The notes under the pieces were generated by a model. The model searched no databases. It saw only the letters and a list, made by a program, of their open reading frames with translations, and was not told where the DNA came from. The translations under genes were made by a program, and so were the position numbers. DNA of 64,000 nt, taken from Hassallia sp050875635 (GTDB lineage: Bacteria > Cyanobacteriota > Cyanobacteriia > Cyanobacteriales > Nostocaceae). Positions 18,555-27,315 of this stretch are shown here, one piece after another. The stretch lies in the NCBI RefSeq assembly GCF_050875635.1, contig NZ_JBPAOH010000022.1, positions 1-64,000 on the forward strand, written 5' to 3'. Each line of letters begins with the position of its first letter. The stretch's first letter is position 1.

Positions 18555-20183
18555 CTATTTACTTAGTTTCCAAAGCTGGATATTTTTGGGGTAAACATCC
18601 TCCTCTATCTTGTATTTTTGCTCTTTCTCAAGCTTATATCGCAATATCGGCAGGGGAGGATTGTAAAAAGGATTGTAGAAAAACACATCACTGAAAGTAT
18701 TAGGAATTTTGGGGACATTTGACTCGTTCACCAACAGAAGCCGCACTTTTGGATCGAGCCGATGCGAGAGAGCCATTTCATCACCCAGAGGCCACGTTGC
18801 TTGACACGAAGTAATCACCAGTGGCTGGGGAGTTTGGTTGACGATCGCAACCACTTGGGGAGTATAAAGGTTAAGATCCTTATACCACCAAGTCTCTGTT
18901 TGAGAAATCATCGCACAGGATATGACTCCGGCTGAAATCAGCGCAACCATAACAAGCTGCCAAATCTTTTGTCTTCCAATGGTAACGGAAGAAGAGAAAA
19001 TTTGAGTTGCTAAAAGGTAAGAAACAGCTAGCTGAATACCTAAATAACAAGGAATTAAATACCGAGGGACTTGCGATCGTATCCCCCCAGAAATAAAATC
19101 TGGTATAGCTAAGGGTAGCGCTGTCATTCCAATCAATGTTAAGACAAACAACCAAACTTGCTTTGGAGACTTACGACAGAGAAAATAAATTGAATATCCG
19201 ACAAAAATTAAGATAAAAGGACTTGAATATGCTACTAATAATTTCAACCAAGAGCCTTCAGCACCACGTATGGTATCGTAGTTAAAATCAACGAAAAAAT
19301 AGCTAAGGTTAACAATCCAGTTTTTAATCAGAGCTAACCGACTTATTTTAACTTCACCTGTCCAGCCTGTTGTTTTATTAAGTTGAGCTGATTGACTAAG
19401 AATAACTACTAACCAGGGCGTGAAAGCTAGAAATCCCACTAAAGGCGCAACTAGATAAGCAATAACCCTCTTAGTTAATCGAAAGCGTTCAATTGCAAAC
19501 ACATAGACACCATGAGCAATTGTCACCAAGCCAGAAAAGAGAAATGTATACAGCCCCAATGCCACAGTTACTGCATACATTCCCCAACTGAGCTTTGTTT
19601 GTAGTCGCATTGCCCGTAGCAGTGTTGCGCTTGATAGCAAAGTTGTTAGACCCCACAAACTATACTCCCGCGCTTCCTGTGCGTACAGCACATGAAATGG
19701 CGACACAGCAAGCAGTGCAACTGCAACCGATGCCACGACCGACGAGTTAAATAATTCCAGACATAGCCAATAGATGCAGGGTAATGCCAGCACGCTAAAC
19801 AGTGCCGTCAAACTTCTGGTTACTGCAACTGAACTGCCAAACCATTGCACCCAAAATCGCGTCATCACATAATATAGCGGTGGATGTTGAGGGTCTTCTA
19901 GAGCTAGAGATTTAAGAGTATCTGTTAAGGTTCTTTCAGGAGTAAGATGCTGATATTTCTGTAAATCTTCAACACCAATTTGTTGACCATTGCAAAGTTG
20001 GGCGATCGCTTCTTTTTCTGTGTAACCAGAAATCCGTAATGAGGTAAAAGTTTCGTCAAACCAGTAAACTTTTCGGTCAATATTGGCAAAGCGAAAAAAT
20101 ACACCCAATACTAATAAAACAATCACTAAAAATCGTAACCCTTTCGGAGGAAATGCCCAAACAGGTGGCAAGTTGCTGTTCAT
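18555..20183 (-). CDS. GT-C membrane glycosyltransferase (family 39-like), copy 2
   Basis: Seen (542 aa): same architecture as its neighbour, with acidic loop WFDETFTSLRISG, HPPLYYVMTRFW, multiple membrane helices, and a C-terminal domain ending QLWKLSK. Divergence from copy 1 is concentrated in the middle loops and the C-terminal domain (for example SQSAQLNKTTGWTGE against THLGKVNETTSWTSN), which suggests a shift in acceptor rather than donor. It is head-to-head with the GT2-GtrA gene across 266 bp. Whether this gene and copy 1 are co-transcribed is unclear because 229 bp of repeats separate them. Confidence 0.82.
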   Translation of the reverse strand: MNSNLPPVWAFPPKGLRFLVIVLLVLGVFFRFANIDRKVYWFDETFTSLRISGYTEKEAIAQLCNGQQIGVEDLQKYQHLTPERTLTDTLKSLALEDPQHPPLYYVMTRFWVQWFGSSVAVTRSLTALFSVLALPCIYWLCLELFNSSVVASVAVALLAVSPFHVLYAQEAREYSLWGLTTLLSSATLLRAMRLQTKLSWGMYAVTVALGLYTFLFSGLVTIAHGVYVFAIERFRLTKRVIAYLVAPLVGFLAFTPWLVVILSQSAQLNKTTGWTGEVKISRLALIKNWIVNLSYFFVDFNYDTIRGAEGSWLKLLVAYSSPFILIFVGYSIYFLCRKSPKQVWLFVLTLIGMTALPLAIPDFISGGIRSQVPRYLIPCYLGIQLAVSYLLATQIFSSSVTIGRQKIWQLVMVALISAGVISCAMISQTETWWYKDLNLYTPQVVAIVNQTPQPLVITSCQATWPLGDEMALSHRLDPKVRLLLVNESNVPKIPNTFSDVFFYNPFYNPPLPILRYKLEKEQKYKIEEDVYPKNIQLWKLSK

Positions 20184-20449
20184 ATATTAAGTGAAAGAGC
20201 CATTTTATACAAAGTAATTTGACAGTATTAGTTGATTGGCAAGTCAAGCTTAGTATAAAGAATAACGATAACTTTGTTATTACCTCTTTTGGCTGAAAAT
20301 ACAAACGAGAATTGCTAATTTTAATTTTTTGGTAAAAAATATTACTTTTTGTATACGTCTTTTGGTAGAAAATTTATAACACTAACTCTACATAGCTTTC
20401 CTCAAGCATAATTACTAACAACACCGTTTCCCCCTATAGTCATTTCTGC

Positions 20450-21694
20450 ATGAGTATAATTGAACCTAATTCACTTTTGTCAGTGCCAACTGGTGCATTA
20501 CAGATTCCTGAATTACCGCCAAGTAGTGTAAATGCAGGTAGTGAAAACATCCTCTTGTCTTTAGTGATTCCGACTTACAAAGAACGAGAAAATATCAAGA
20601 ATGTTGTCAGAATATTGAGCCAACTGCTAGATGAGTCTATCCCTGGAAATTACGAGTTGATCGTAGTGGACGATGATAGCCCAGACCGCACTTGGGAAGT
20701 TGCCGAGTCTCTGACGCGAGAATATCGGCAATTACGGGTGATGCGTCGTCAAAACGAGCGGGGGCTTTCAAGTGCGGTGATTCGCGGCTGGCAAGCAGCA
20801 AGGGGACGTGTTTTAGGAGTAATTGATGGGGATTTGCAGCATCCGCCAGAAGTGCTGACGCAATTGTTACGCGCCATTCAAAAAGGTGCAGACATGGCAG
20901 TAGCTAGTCGTCACGTAGACGGTGGTGGTGTAAGTAGCTGGAGTTTTATCCGGCGTTTCTTGTCTCGTGGCGCTCAGTTGTTAGGGTTAATTATTTTACC
21001 TGATGTACTGGGTAGGGTATCTGACCCGATGAGTGGTTATTTTATGGTGCGTCGAAGTTCCATAGCAGGTGCGACGCTTAATCCAGTAGGATACAAAATT
21101 CTCCTTGAGGTGATTGGACGGGGTAAGGTGCGCGAAATTGCCGAAGTTGGCTATGTATTTTGCGAACGTGTTAAGGGTGAAAGTAAAGTCACGAGTAAGC
21201 AATATATCGACTACATACACCACTTAGTACGGTTAAGGCTGGGAACAGGACGGTTAGGAAAAATCAGTCAACGCATCAATTTCCCTGTTGGTCGATTCAT
21301 CCGTTTTGGCTTGGTGGGACTCAGTGGAGTATTTGTAGATATGACAGTGCTTTACTTGCTCAGTGACCCAAGTACCTTGGCTTTGCCTTTAACTCGCAGT
21401 AAAATCATTGCGGGTGAAATTGCGATTATCAATAATTTCTTGTGGAATGATGCTTGGACTTTTGCTGATGTTTCTAGCGGGCAGCACGAATGGCGTCAAC
21501 GCATGAAGCGATTTTTGAAATTCAACATTATTTGTCTTGCCGGTTTAGTGTTGAATGTGTTGGTATTGAATATTGTGTTTAATTTTATTATACAAAACCG
21601 CTATATCGCAAATTTGATTGCGATCGCTGTTGCTACTGTTTGGAACTTCTGGGTTAACCTTAAACTCAGTTGGCGCGTAACGCAAGTCAAATAA
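20450..21694 (+). CDS. Polyprenyl-phosphate glycosyltransferase (GT2, DPM1-like) with C-terminal GtrA domain
   Basis: Makes a lipid-linked monosaccharide, probably polyprenyl-phosphate mannose or glucose, from a nucleotide sugar. Seen (414 aa): GT2 domain at about 35-260 with SLVIPTYKERENI, nucleotide-binding VVDDDSPDRTW, RGLSSAVIRGW, a DGDLQHPP metal/catalytic motif and DPMSGYF. A GtrA domain of four membrane helices follows at about 285-410, starting GRFIRFGLVGLSGVFVD. This fusion occurs widely in cyanobacteria and archaea. Inferred: it supplies the donor lipid for the two adjacent GT-C enzymes, with the GtrA part moving or orienting the carrier lipid. Confidence 0.88.
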   Translation: MSIIEPNSLLSVPTGALQIPELPPSSVNAGSENILLSLVIPTYKERENIKNVVRILSQLLDESIPGNYELIVVDDDSPDRTWEVAESLTREYRQLRVMRRQNERGLSSAVIRGWQAARGRVLGVIDGDLQHPPEVLTQLLRAIQKGADMAVASRHVDGGGVSSWSFIRRFLSRGAQLLGLIILPDVLGRVSDPMSGYFMVRRSSIAGATLNPVGYKILLEVIGRGKVREIAEVGYVFCERVKGESKVTSKQYIDYIHHLVRLRLGTGRLGKISQRINFPVGRFIRFGLVGLSGVFVDMTVLYLLSDPSTLALPLTRSKIIAGEIAIINNFLWNDAWTFADVSSGQHEWRQRMKRFLKFNIICLAGLVLNVLVLNIVFNFIIQNRYIANLIAIAVATVWNFWVNLKLSWRVTQVK

Positions 21695-21872
21695 AACATC
21701 AAGGATGAAGGATGAAGTAAGACCATTACTACAAGCACCATTATTTATTTATGGTGCAGAGAAAAAGCACATAAGATATTTCAATTCTTATGATTTGTCT
21801 GCCAGAGTCTAACTTTATACTTCATCCTTCAAATTACATACCCGGAAAGACTTACATTTAATTAGTTTATCA

Positions 21873-23042
21873 ATGACAAAAGAACAACTTACTGCCGTAG
21901 AGTTATTTGCTGGTATCGGCGGTTTTCGTCTTGGCTTGGCAGGTGCGAATATTGAGACGATTTGGGCGAATGATATCAACGAACTTTGTTGTAAAGTTTA
22001 TGAAAGTAATTTTGGTAAAGATTCAATTACTTTAGGCGATATCAACGAAATTCCTATATCAAATATACCTGTTCACGACATTTTAACTGCTGGCTTTCCT
22101 TGTCAACCCTTTAGCCCCGCTGGAAAAAAACTCGGTGTGAGAGATATTAGGGGAACACTATTTGAGCGTATTGTGGAAATTATAGACCAAAAGCAGCCAA
22201 AATATTTCTTTTTAGAAAATGTCAAAAGACTTTTGACGATGGAAAGCGGCTATCATTTTAGGTTGATTTTAAATGCACTTTCTGAATTAGATTATTTTGT
22301 GGAATGGAGAATAATTAATCCGCTTCAATTCGGTATTCCTCAAAATAGAGATAGAGTTTTTATCTTTGGTACTAAATTAAACTCAACAGATATAACACCT
22401 CTTGCTTTAGAAACCCTGTCGGTATTTTTAACAGATAGTGATAAATTTTCGTTGACACAATCAGAGGAGAAACTGGAAAAATATATGTTGCCTATCATAT
22501 CTATAAAAAGCAAAAACGATAACTGGGGAATTGCCTATAAAAATAAAATGTATACTCAACATCTTTCTGCCTTGCCAGACATCCAGCCGAGAAAGAGGCT
22601 TAAGGATATTCTTCAGGATGAGTCAATAGTCGCTCCTGAGTTTTATTTTACTGCTGATACCTTGGAACGCATCAAACAAAGTAAAGCTGTAAATCGTTAT
22701 TGTAATGGAGTTGAAATATTGTACAACCAAGACGGAGGTGCCAGACTTGGTTATACAATATTTGGGACTAATGGAATTGCGTCAACTTTGACTGCATCGA
22801 CTTCCAGGCATTATGAACGCTACCAAGTGGATGATAAATTTCGCCGTTTAACTAATATCGAATATGCCCGACTTATGGGCTTTCCTGATGACTGGTGTCG
22901 AATTGCCAGAATTTACGATCAATATGCACTATTTGGTAATGCGATTGTACCCGCTTGTGTAGAGTGGGTGTGCCAAAGAATTGGTAAAAGAAACTTTGAA
23001 TTTAGTAAGTCTGGCTGGCAACAATTAAGTTTGGCTATTTAA
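21873..23042 (+). CDS. DNA (cytosine-5-)-methyltransferase
   Basis: Protective methylase of a type II restriction-modification pair. Seen (389 aa): m5C motif I ELFAGIGGFRLGL (10-22), motif IV GFPCQPFS with the catalytic Cys77, motif VI FLENV, motif VIII QNRDRVFIFG, motif IX/target region (RRLTNIEYARLMGFPDDW) and motif X (YALFGNAIVPACVEWV). The target-recognition region lies at about 190-320; the recognised base sequence cannot be read from it. The stretch looks more AT-rich than neighbouring housekeeping genes. The next gene starts four bases after the stop, so the pair is an operon. Confidence 0.95.
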   Translation: MTKEQLTAVELFAGIGGFRLGLAGANIETIWANDINELCCKVYESNFGKDSITLGDINEIPISNIPVHDILTAGFPCQPFSPAGKKLGVRDIRGTLFERIVEIIDQKQPKYFFLENVKRLLTMESGYHFRLILNALSELDYFVEWRIINPLQFGIPQNRDRVFIFGTKLNSTDITPLALETLSVFLTDSDKFSLTQSEEKLEKYMLPIISIKSKNDNWGIAYKNKMYTQHLSALPDIQPRKRLKDILQDESIVAPEFYFTADTLERIKQSKAVNRYCNGVEILYNQDGGARLGYTIFGTNGIASTLTASTSRHYERYQVDDKFRRLTNIEYARLMGFPDDWCRIARIYDQYALFGNAIVPACVEWVCQRIGKRNFEFSKSGWQQLSLAI

Positions 23043-23045
23043 AAA

Positions 23046-23762
23046 ATGGAAGTGCTAACTTTAATTGCTCTCAAAAGTGCTGCACGAGACTTTTGTCTCT
23101 CATTGAGTCAAACACCAATTCCGAATTTATATGGTATTACAGATGGCAAAGCAGTAGGAACATACGTTGAATTTGCTTTTAATCAATATTTGTCTGCAAT
23201 GTATGAGTACACTCTTGGTAGTGCTGCTTTGGGGATTGACTTTCCGGGATTAGAGGTTGATTTAAAAGTGACGTCAATTCGACAACCACAGTCTTCATGT
23301 CCTTTCCGCAATGCTAGTCAAAAGGTGTATGGATTAGGTTATCATCTCCTAATATTTGCATACGAAAAAATTGATGATCGCATTTCTCACACTGCTAGTT
23401 TAAACTTCCAACACGTTGTCTTTGTGGCACGAGAACAAACCGGAGACTATCAAACAACCTACGGTTTAAGAGAAATTTTACGCCGCAATGGTAACAAAGA
23501 TGATATAGTGGCGTTTTTAGAGGAACGCAATTTTCCTTTAGATGAAATTGGACGTGAAGCACTTGCAGAAAGAATTTTGCAGCAACCGCCAGAAATTGGC
23601 TATTTAACAATTTCTAATGCACTACAGTGGCGACTGCAATATAGCAGAATTATTCAAGTAGCAATTACAACCACAACAGCAGGTGTAGAAAATCTGCTCG
23701 TGCAGACACGAATTTATCAACATTTACCGGAATTTAATCAACTCAATCAGTATCAACAATGA
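23046..23762 (+). CDS. Type II restriction endonuclease (partner of the C5 methylase)
   Basis: Seen (238 aa): no close family name is recognised, but GIDFPGLEVDLKVTS (about 63-77) has the spacing and character of a PD-(D/E)xK nuclease core (Asp65, Asp72/Lys74), preceded by a candidate Glu42 in YVEFAFN. No membrane segment or repeat is present. Identity rests mainly on context: it starts three bases after the methylase stop, the standard arrangement of a type II restriction-modification operon. Cleavage specificity is unknown. Confidence 0.72.
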   Translation: MEVLTLIALKSAARDFCLSLSQTPIPNLYGITDGKAVGTYVEFAFNQYLSAMYEYTLGSAALGIDFPGLEVDLKVTSIRQPQSSCPFRNASQKVYGLGYHLLIFAYEKIDDRISHTASLNFQHVVFVAREQTGDYQTTYGLREILRRNGNKDDIVAFLEERNFPLDEIGREALAERILQQPPEIGYLTISNALQWRLQYSRIIQVAITTTTAGVENLLVQTRIYQHLPEFNQLNQYQQ

Positions 23763-23821
23763 CAGGGCACAACAATCAATGGCTGATTGACTTTTAATGA
23801 TACCACGGTGAAGCATAAAAA

Positions 23822-24520
23822 ATGATTAAATTTCTCGTCAATTGCTTAGTTTTCGTTATCGACAAGTTATATAAAAAACGTCCTTACGCCCGTTTTTACG
23901 TTTTGGAAACCGTGGCGCGTGTTCCTTATTTTTCCTTTGTTTCAGTACTGCACTTATACGAAACTTTAGGGATATGGCGCAAAGCTGAATGGCTCAAAGT
24001 CCACTTTGCTCAAGCTTGGAATGAATACCATCACCTGCTAATTATGGAATCTTTAGGCGGAAATCGCCGCTTTATTGATAGATTTCTTGCCCGTTTTACA
24101 GCCTTGATTTACTACTGGGTGATTGTATTTTTATACATGGTTTCACCGCGTCACGCTTACTACTTCAGCCAATTGGTAGAAGAACATGCCTACCACACTT
24201 ATGATAACTTTCTGCGTAGAAATGCAGCGAAACTGAAACAGCTACCCGCACCGATAGTTGCAATCAACTATTACCGCGATGGGGACTTGTATATGTTCGA
24301 CGAATTTCAAACATCCCGTCGTCCTTACGATCGCCGCCCGGTGATTAACAACTTGTATGATGTCTTTGTCTGCATTCGCGATGACGAAGCAGAACACGTT
24401 ACGACTGCGATCCAATGCCAACACCCACAAGCGCAAACAACTTTTAAAAGTCCCCACGCCGCTTATATAATTACTCCCAAAGCGAGTGCAGCAGACACAG
24501 AGTATAAAACTGTTGGTTAG
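23822..24520 (+). CDS. Plastoquinol terminal oxidase (PTOX, alternative-oxidase family)
   Basis: Di-iron membrane-surface oxidase that passes electrons from plastoquinol to oxygen, an electron safety valve for photosynthesis. Seen (232 aa): all six metal ligands of the family are in place: Glu29 (LETVARVPYF), Glu68 and His71 (WNEYHHLLIMESLGG), Glu120 (LVEEHAYHTYD), Glu189 and His192 (IRDDEAEH). NYYRDGDLYMFDEFQTSR and RRPVINNLYDVF are signatures of PTOX rather than mitochondrial AOX. It stands alone, 59 bp after the restriction pair; the upstream 60 bp show only a weak ribosome site. Confidence 0.92.
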   Translation: MIKFLVNCLVFVIDKLYKKRPYARFYVLETVARVPYFSFVSVLHLYETLGIWRKAEWLKVHFAQAWNEYHHLLIMESLGGNRRFIDRFLARFTALIYYWVIVFLYMVSPRHAYYFSQLVEEHAYHTYDNFLRRNAAKLKQLPAPIVAINYYRDGDLYMFDEFQTSRRPYDRRPVINNLYDVFVCIRDDEAEHVTTAIQCQHPQAQTTFKSPHAAYIITPKASAADTEYKTVG

Positions 24521-24652
24521 GGCTTTAAAACAAACCTCTCCCTGAATTTGCCTTTAGCCAAATTCGTCCCTCCCCTAGTAGGGGAGGGGATGTAAAGCGC
24601 AGCTTTACGGAAATTATGGGTAATTTACCAAATATGATGTAACGCCAAAAAA

Positions 24653-24677
24653 GAAAACCCGCTTTCGCGGGCTGTTT
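24653..24677 (-). terminator. Rho-independent terminator for the 51-residue small gene
   Basis: On the minus strand a CCCGC/GCGGG stem with a GAAA loop is followed by TTTTCTTTTTT. It lies 35 bp past the stop of the gene at 24713-24868 and could also stop transcripts coming from PTOX. Confidence 0.8.
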
Positions 24678-24712
24678 ATCAAGAAATAAATCTTTACAAT
24701 TGTGGCGCTGAT

Positions 24713-24868
24713 TTAACCTATATACTTCATTTCGGCTTCTAGTTGACGTACTAGCTTTTCGTCACCTTTAGCTCTAGCTACTTGCAAGCGATGTTCTAGG
24801 TTTTTTTGCAAATTTTGGTGATGAGTTTCATCAGCTTGTTTTGCTGCTTGCATTCTGTTATTAAGCAT
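24713..24868 (-). CDS. Small hydrophilic helical protein, 51 residues
   Basis: Seen: an ATG-to-TAA frame encoding MLNNRMQAAKQADETHH... and ending RQLEAEMKYIG. It is highly charged, with almost no aromatic residues, and probably forms one or two amphipathic helices (AAKQADETHHQNLQKNLEHRL). AAGGA sits eight bases before the ATG and a strong terminator follows the stop. Together these give full gene signals despite the short length. It lies between and opposite to PTOX and the SAM-hydrolase gene. The function is unknown. Confidence 0.75.
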   Translation of the reverse strand: MLNNRMQAAKQADETHHQNLQKNLEHRLQVARAKGDEKLVRQLEAEMKYIG

Positions 24869-24975
24869 AAGTTTTTTCCTTTATATCTTCATTTATTAAT
24901 ATAGCACAACTTCCGTAACATAAGCTACAGAAATATGTGGTTTGATATATTTTAATGAAAATATTTTTTTGTTAG

Positions 24976-25791
24976 ATGAGTCAAATTACGTTACTCAGCG
25001 ATTTTGGCGATCGCGATGTGTATGTCGGCGTAATGAAGGGAGTAATCGCCCAAATCAACCCAAAATTAACAGTGATAGACTTAACGCACCAAATTCCGCC
25101 GCAAAACATCGCTGCGGCGAGATTTTGCTTGATGAATGCTTATGCTTATTTTCCAAAGGGGACAGTGCATGTAGCGGTGGTAGATCCGGGAGTGGGAGGA
25201 ATCAGGAGAGCGATCGCCTTACAATTAGCTGATGGGTTTTTGGTGGGACCTGACAATGGTATATTTAGCGGAGTATTTAGTCAAAGTCCTGCCATTAGCG
25301 CAGTCGAACTGACAAACTCTCAATATTGGCGAACTCAACAACCTAGCAGAACTTTTCACGGTAGAGATATTTTTGCACCTGTGGCAGCGCATCTGAAGAG
25401 CGGTGTTTCTTTAAAAGAGCTAGGCAAAGAAATCGATTCAGCAAAGCTGATAAAGTTAAATTTAGCAGAATGCAGTTTAACACAAACTGGTGTAACGGGT
25501 TGCATACAATATATTGACCATTTTGGCAACTTAATCAGCAATATTTCTGCAAGTTACGTGCAAGATAAAACCTGGTATGTGAAAGCTGCGGGATTGACGA
25601 TACCAGGTTGTGAAACTTACGCTGATGTGCAGATTGGGGATGCGATCGCTTTAATTGGCAGTCACGGTTGGGTAGAAATTGCTATCAACAGCGGTAATGC
25701 ACAGACACAGATGCATATACAGTTGGGAGATGTAGTAGAAGTATTTTTAACGCAGAAGAACCCCGATTTCTTAGAGAAGTCGGGGTTCTAA
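24976..25791 (+). CDS. S-adenosyl-L-methionine hydroxide adenosyltransferase (DUF62 / SAM hydrolase)
   Basis: Hydrolyses SAM to adenosine and methionine; related to bacterial fluorinase/chlorinase. Seen (271 aa): N-terminal TLLSDFGDRDVYVGVMKG; DLTHQIPPQNIAAARF; VVDPGVGG; GPDNGIFSGVF; FHGRDIFAPVAAHL; and the C-terminal beta-barrel segment with YIDHFGNLISNI. These are the family's conserved blocks. The last dozen residues (QKNPDFLEKSGF) and the stop are encoded by an inserted palindromic repeat (25757-25789). The native C-terminus has therefore probably been replaced. Confidence 0.92.
   Translation: MSQITLLSDFGDRDVYVGVMKGVIAQINPKLTVIDLTHQIPPQNIAAARFCLMNAYAYFPKGTVHVAVVDPGVGGIRRAIALQLADGFLVGPDNGIFSGVFSQSPAISAVELTNSQYWRTQQPSRTFHGRDIFAPVAAHLKSGVSLKELGKEIDSAKLIKLNLAECSLTQTGVTGCIQYIDHFGNLISNISASYVQDKTWYVKAAGLTIPGCETYADVQIGDAIALIGSHGWVEIAINSGNAQTQMHIQLGDVVEVFLTQKNPDFLEKSGF
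25757..25789. repeat. AGAACCCCGA palindrome overlapping a gene end
   Basis: AGAACCCCGATTTCTT pairs with AGAAGTCGGGGTTCT (one mismatch). The palindrome supplies the last codons of the preceding SAM-hydrolase gene and places its stop at the repeat edge. It is related in core (CCCCGACTT) to the palindrome at 16523-16559. Confidence 0.75.
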
Positions 25792-25904
25792 GCAGAAGTT
25801 TTGCGGGGATGCGATCGTAGAATGAAGACTAACTAACATCAACGAGCAAAAAAGTGGATAATCTCTCCTAGCATAGGAAATATAGATTCAAATCCAAGAT
25901 TGTT

Positions 25905-26558
25905 ATGACTCTAACAGAATCGCCATTACAAGTTTATCAAGGTCAGTTTGGCGAATTTACAATTAATCAAAGCGATCGCACTGGTGTAATTATCTATCGC
26001 ACTGCTTTAATGGTAGCCGCACTCAGCTTTGCGATCGCCAGCGTTTTGGTATTGTTTTACACCAACCCAATTTCCATCCAAGCAATTACACCTTTGTATA
26101 CTGTCTTTTGTCTTGCTTTGGGTGTAAGTTTACTGACTATTCATATCTACTTAGCACCGCTGCACCGACTTTTACAAGTGTTCTGGCTGATTGGTTGCAT
26201 TTCTTCATTTGTATTCGGACATTTTGACAGTCAACCTTTTGCTGTCACAGTTTACACTCACCCCCTGACTTTATTCGGAGTGGGTTTTATCTTCGCAGCC
26301 TTAACAGGTATATTTTTCAAAGAAGCTTTTTGCTTCAACCGTCTGGAAACTAAAGTATTAACGTTTACAGTGCCGATACTGCTGCTGGGACATTTAGTAG
26401 GAGTTTTGCCAATTCAAGCAGAACGGATTTTATTAGGAATCTGGGCAATTTTGTTTGTAGTATTCGCATTGCGGAAAGCTGTACAAGAAATTCCTCCGGA
26501 TATCGGGGACAAATCTGTGTTTGCTTATTTGAAAAGCAAGAGTATAAAAACAGCTTAA
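25905..26558 (+). CDS. DUF2301 family integral membrane protein
   Basis: Seen (217 aa): a short soluble N-terminus (ESPLQVYQGQFGEFTI) then about seven hydrophobic helices, including YRTALMVAALSFAIAS, PLYTVFCLALGVSLLTI and GVGFIFAALTGIFFKEAFCFNRLE. The GIFFKEAFCFNRLE segment and overall length match DUF2301 proteins of cyanobacteria and proteobacteria, whose function is unknown. The stop overlaps the next start by one base (TAATG), so the two membrane proteins are translationally coupled. Confidence 0.8.
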   Translation: MTLTESPLQVYQGQFGEFTINQSDRTGVIIYRTALMVAALSFAIASVLVLFYTNPISIQAITPLYTVFCLALGVSLLTIHIYLAPLHRLLQVFWLIGCISSFVFGHFDSQPFAVTVYTHPLTLFGVGFIFAALTGIFFKEAFCFNRLETKVLTFTVPILLLGHLVGVLPIQAERILLGIWAILFVVFALRKAVQEIPPDIGDKSVFAYLKSKSIKTA

Positions 26559-27238
26559 TGCCCAGGAAAAACCATCAAAATTCCAAAATACCAAAAATCA
26601 GGCTGCTAAAACGCCAACAAATGTGGACGCTGACGGCGCCGGGATGGGTAATAGCGATCGCTTTAATGATTTCTGTAATGTTTTTCAGCACTACTCATTT
26701 ATACCCGTTTCTCGCCGTCACTTCTCCCATCAAAGCCGATGTCTTAGTTGTCGAAGGATGGGTAACAGACTACGCAGTAGAACAAGCATTTACCGAATTT
26801 AAAAGCGGTTCCTATCGAGAAATATTCACCACAGGAGGTCCGGTAGAAAGAGGATTCTATCTAGCTGAATATAAGACTTTTGCAGGAATTGCGGCTGCAA
26901 CTTTAAAAAAGCTGGGTGTACAACCAGAAAAAGTGACAGTTGTGCCTACACCGGATGTAATTAAGGATCGGACTCATGCATCTGCGATCGCACTTCGTCA
27001 GTGGCTAGCAAATTCAAATTTACCGATAAAATCAATGAATTTGTTAACCTCTGATGCCCATACTCGCAGAAGTTGGTTAATATTTCAACAAGTACTTGCC
27101 CCGAAAATCAAAGTCGGAATAATTGCCGCCAAACCAGGAAATTACAATCCAAATAAATGGTGGGTTTCTAGCGAAGGTGTGCGAACTGTGATATCGGAAA
27201 TTATCGCTTATATTTATGCCCTATTTGTAAATTGGTAG
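26558..27238 (+). CDS. YdcF/SanA-type DUF218 protein with one membrane helix
   Basis: Seen (226 aa): basic N-terminus, one membrane helix at about 28-50 (GWVIAIALMISVMFFSTTHLY), then a soluble alpha/beta domain. That domain carries ADVLVVEGWVTD, FTTGGPVERG, DRTHASAIALRQWL and LLTSDAHTRRSWLIF, the DUF218 pattern (acidic and Arg/His positions around a Rossmann-like core). Relatives include E. coli YdcF, SanA and the envelope-lipid factor ElyC. It is coupled to the DUF2301 gene by a 1-bp overlap. Its stop codon TAG is part of the palindromic repeat that follows. Confidence 0.8.
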   Translation: MPRKNHQNSKIPKIRLLKRQQMWTLTAPGWVIAIALMISVMFFSTTHLYPFLAVTSPIKADVLVVEGWVTDYAVEQAFTEFKSGSYREIFTTGGPVERGFYLAEYKTFAGIAAATLKKLGVQPEKVTVVPTPDVIKDRTHASAIALRQWLANSNLPIKSMNLLTSDAHTRRSWLIFQQVLAPKIKVGIIAAKPGNYNPNKWWVSSEGVRTVISEIIAYIYALFVNW

Positions 27239-27314
27239 TGAGGACTTTAGTCCTCTTTCGTAGTGAGGACTTTAGTCCTCATATTATTAAGATAAGGACT
27301 TCAGTCCTTACTAC
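27235..27314. repeat. Three palindromic GTAGTGAGGACTTTAGTCCTC units
   Basis: Two units at 27235-27255 and 27260-27280 are identical. A third at 27294-27314 (AAGGACTTCAGTCCTTACTAC) is in the opposite sense. The array fills the space between two convergent genes and includes the stop codon of the DUF218 gene. Confidence 0.8.
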
Positions 27315-27315
27315 A

